Below are positions 62,120 to 63,057 of a stretch of 63,057 bases of DNA, piece after piece. The notes below the pieces were generated by a model. It made no database searches. It was not told the DNA's origin and worked only from the letters and a program-made list of their open reading frames with translations. Source of the DNA: Alphaproteobacteria bacterium (GTDB lineage Bacteria; Pseudomonadota; Alphaproteobacteria; Rhodospirillales; WMHbin7); NCBI GenBank assembly GCA_015232335.1, contig JADFZV010000015.1, forward strand, positions 1 through 63,057, written 5' to 3'. Numbering within the stretch: the stretch's first letter is position 1; each line of letters begins with the position of its first letter. A program made the position numbers and the translations under genes.

Positions 62120-62319
62120 CATGAGTTTTACCTCATCCTTGTAACTTGAATCCCGCTGTTTCGGCTACACTGTCGGAAGCGGTAGCGGGAGAGATGCCGT
62201 CTCATCCTAGGGATTTGAAGCCCGTTCCTCAGCTCGGCAACTCTCCTGTTTTTCTTCTGTCGAACCCGAACAGTCGCCGGGGCCGCCAAGCGAGCCCGTT
62301 TAGACAAGGAGGGGTGCGG
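62120..62319 (+). ncRNA. Candidate bridge RNA region in the IS110 left end
   Basis: In IS110-group elements the non-coding DNA between the left end and the transposase encodes a structured bridge RNA that pairs with target and donor DNA. Here about 200-250 nt without an open frame precede the transposase. A perfect 7-bp stem (TCCCGCT 62151-62157, AGCGGGA 62184-62190) encloses a 26-nt loop, and a short GAGA-TGCCG-TCTC hairpin follows (around 62190-62203). The ends of the RNA and its guide segments were not determined. Confidence 0.4.
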
Positions 62320-63057
62320 ATGGAAGGTTTTATCGTAGTAGGCATCGACGTTTCGAAGGATCGGCTTGATGTCCATATTCTGCCGCATGGCGATGCCTTC
62401 TTCGTCGCGCGCGACGGAGAAGGCATCGCGGCGTTGGCGGAAAAGCTTGCCTCGTTGGGGGCGACGATCATTGGCATCGAGGCGACTGGCGGTTTCGAAA
62501 CGGTGGTTGCCGCCGGTTTGGCGGGTGCCAATCTGCCGGTGGTGGTGGTGAATCCGGCTCAGGTCCGGTCTTTTGCCAAGGCCCTGGGGCGGCGGGCGAA
62601 AACAGATCCGATTGATGCCGAGGTCATTGCCCATTTCGTTGAGGCCACTCGCCCAGAGCCGAGGCCTCTGCCTGATGCCGCAGTCCAGTTGCTGGCAGAT
62701 TTGGTCGCCAGACGTCGTCAGATCGTTCAAATGATCGCCTCTGAACGGCAACGCCAGAAGCGCCTTGCCGAGCCTCGGGTGCGGCGTTCCATTGCCCGCC
62801 TCATCTCGGCGCTTGAAAAGGAATTGGCCGAACTCGACCGTGAAATCGACGAGCAGATCAGGGGCACCCCGGCCTGGCGCGAGGCCGAAGACTTGTTGCG
62901 CAGCGTCCCAGGCGTCGGACCCGTCGTCGCCCGCACCCTTCTGGCCGAACTGCCCGAACTCGGTCGGCTGGGACGGCGTGAAATCGCCGCCCTCGCAGGC
63001 TTGGCCCCTTGGACCCGCCAATCCGGCACCTGGAAAGGCAAAAGCTTCATCGGCGGC
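62320..63057 (+). CDS. IS110-family transposase (DEDD), C-terminus beyond window
   Basis: 246 codons are visible, open to the window end. The RuvC-like DEDD domain is clear: Asp10 (VVGIDVSKDRLDVHI), Glu54 (IIGIEATGGFE), Asp96 and Asp99 (KTDPIDAEVIAHF). A helix-hairpin-helix-like segment (LLRSVPGVGPVVARTLLAEL, residues 193-212) opens the second, Transposase_20 domain, whose catalytic Ser lies past the edge. GGAGGGG about 6 nt before the ATG at 62320 is a good ribosome binding site. It seems undamaged so far as visible. Confidence 0.92.
   Translation, partial: MEGFIVVGIDVSKDRLDVHILPHGDAFFVARDGEGIAALAEKLASLGATIIGIEATGGFETVVAAGLAGANLPVVVVNPAQVRSFAKALGRRAKTDPIDAEVIAHFVEATRPEPRPLPDAAVQLLADLVARRRQIVQMIASERQRQKRLAEPRVRRSIARLISALEKELAELDREIDEQIRGTPAWREAEDLLRSVPGVGPVVARTLLAELPELGRLGRREIAALAGLAPWTRQSGTWKGKSFIGG

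Larger units (their letters stand above)
62066..63057 (+). mobile_element. IS110-family insertion sequence, left part (cut by window edge)
   Basis: The transposase gene (62320 onward) marks an IS110-family element. Such elements lack long terminal inverted repeats, so the left border cannot be set exactly; it lies somewhere between the end of the PfkB fusion gene (62065) and about 62150. The right end is outside the window. Confidence 0.8.

Noticed and set aside
1..63057. CRISPR array, prophage or rRNA operon
   Set aside because: No regularly spaced repeats, phage structural genes or rRNA sequence were seen anywhere in the window.

Overview
The window looks like chromosomal DNA of a GC-rich alphaproteobacterium, most likely of the Rhodospirillales (Magnetospirillum or Rhodospirillum type). 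This rests on the set of families present: RpoH with an RpoH box, IHF-beta/LapA/TrpF in a row, DUF2794, DUF2889 and DUF2125 proteins, a MetX-MetW pair, Psd-PssA, a HisC-TyrC pair, and a [NiFe]-hydrogenase cluster. It was judged by reading motifs, not by a database search. No rRNA and no CRISPR array were seen. There is one tRNA (Met, CAU).

Layout. 1-9474: a broken-off purU at the left edge, a cupin regulator, a membrane-bound class III nucleotide cyclase, ribosomal protein L31, a CoA-transferase, rpoH, a CHASE-PAS histidine kinase, then ihfB-lapA-trpF. 9464-28941: a 19.5-kb hydrogenase island, all read leftwards. In transcription order it holds the H2 sensor hupUV; the Hyb-type membrane hydrogenase hybOABC; the protease hybD; the maturation genes hupF, hupK, hypA, hypB, a short hypF, hypC, hypD, hypE and hypX; and the sigma-54 activator hupR with its kinase hupT. 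A Phd/VapC-type toxin-antitoxin pair sits between hypF and hypC. A textbook -24/-12 promoter lies in front of hybO.

28942-40347: a soluble histidine kinase, a PAP2-GT39-LptG envelope block, a cobalamin adenosyltransferase, small envelope or unknown genes, and a four-gene 2-oxoacid:ferredoxin oxidoreductase operon whose last subunit is fused to a GltD-like NAD(P)H flavoprotein. 40465-45000: tRNA-Met with promoter and terminator, a TerB-CbbX-like AAA+ ATPase, and a periplasmic binding protein paired with a histidine kinase. 44978-49873: a thioesterase, two conserved unknowns, and the chorismate mutase-HisC-TyrC aromatic amino acid operon. 49935-57480: metXW, small unknowns, psd-pssA, and etfB-etfA-hbd ending in a clear terminator. 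57497-62065: a second GT39-PAP2 pair, a small Cys-rich protein, and a PfkB-type kinase fused to an unrecognised C-terminal domain. 62066-63057: the left part of an IS110-family element, cut by the window edge, with a structured non-coding leader that could encode a bridge RNA.

How it works together. The island reads as a self-contained H2-sensing and H2-oxidising unit. HupUV would sense H2, HupT and HupR would pass the signal on, and HupR would drive hybO through sigma-54. HybOABC would feed electrons to quinone. HypA-F, HypX and HupF/K would build the NiFe(CN)2CO centre. The low-potential oxidoreductase, EtfAB/Hbd and the hydrogenase together fit a metabolically flexible, microaerobic or facultatively anaerobic organism. 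The most unusual points are the composite makeup of the hydrogenase cluster, the HypF lacking its N-terminal half, the toxin-antitoxin pair inside the maturation genes, the PfkB fusion, and the IS110 leader.
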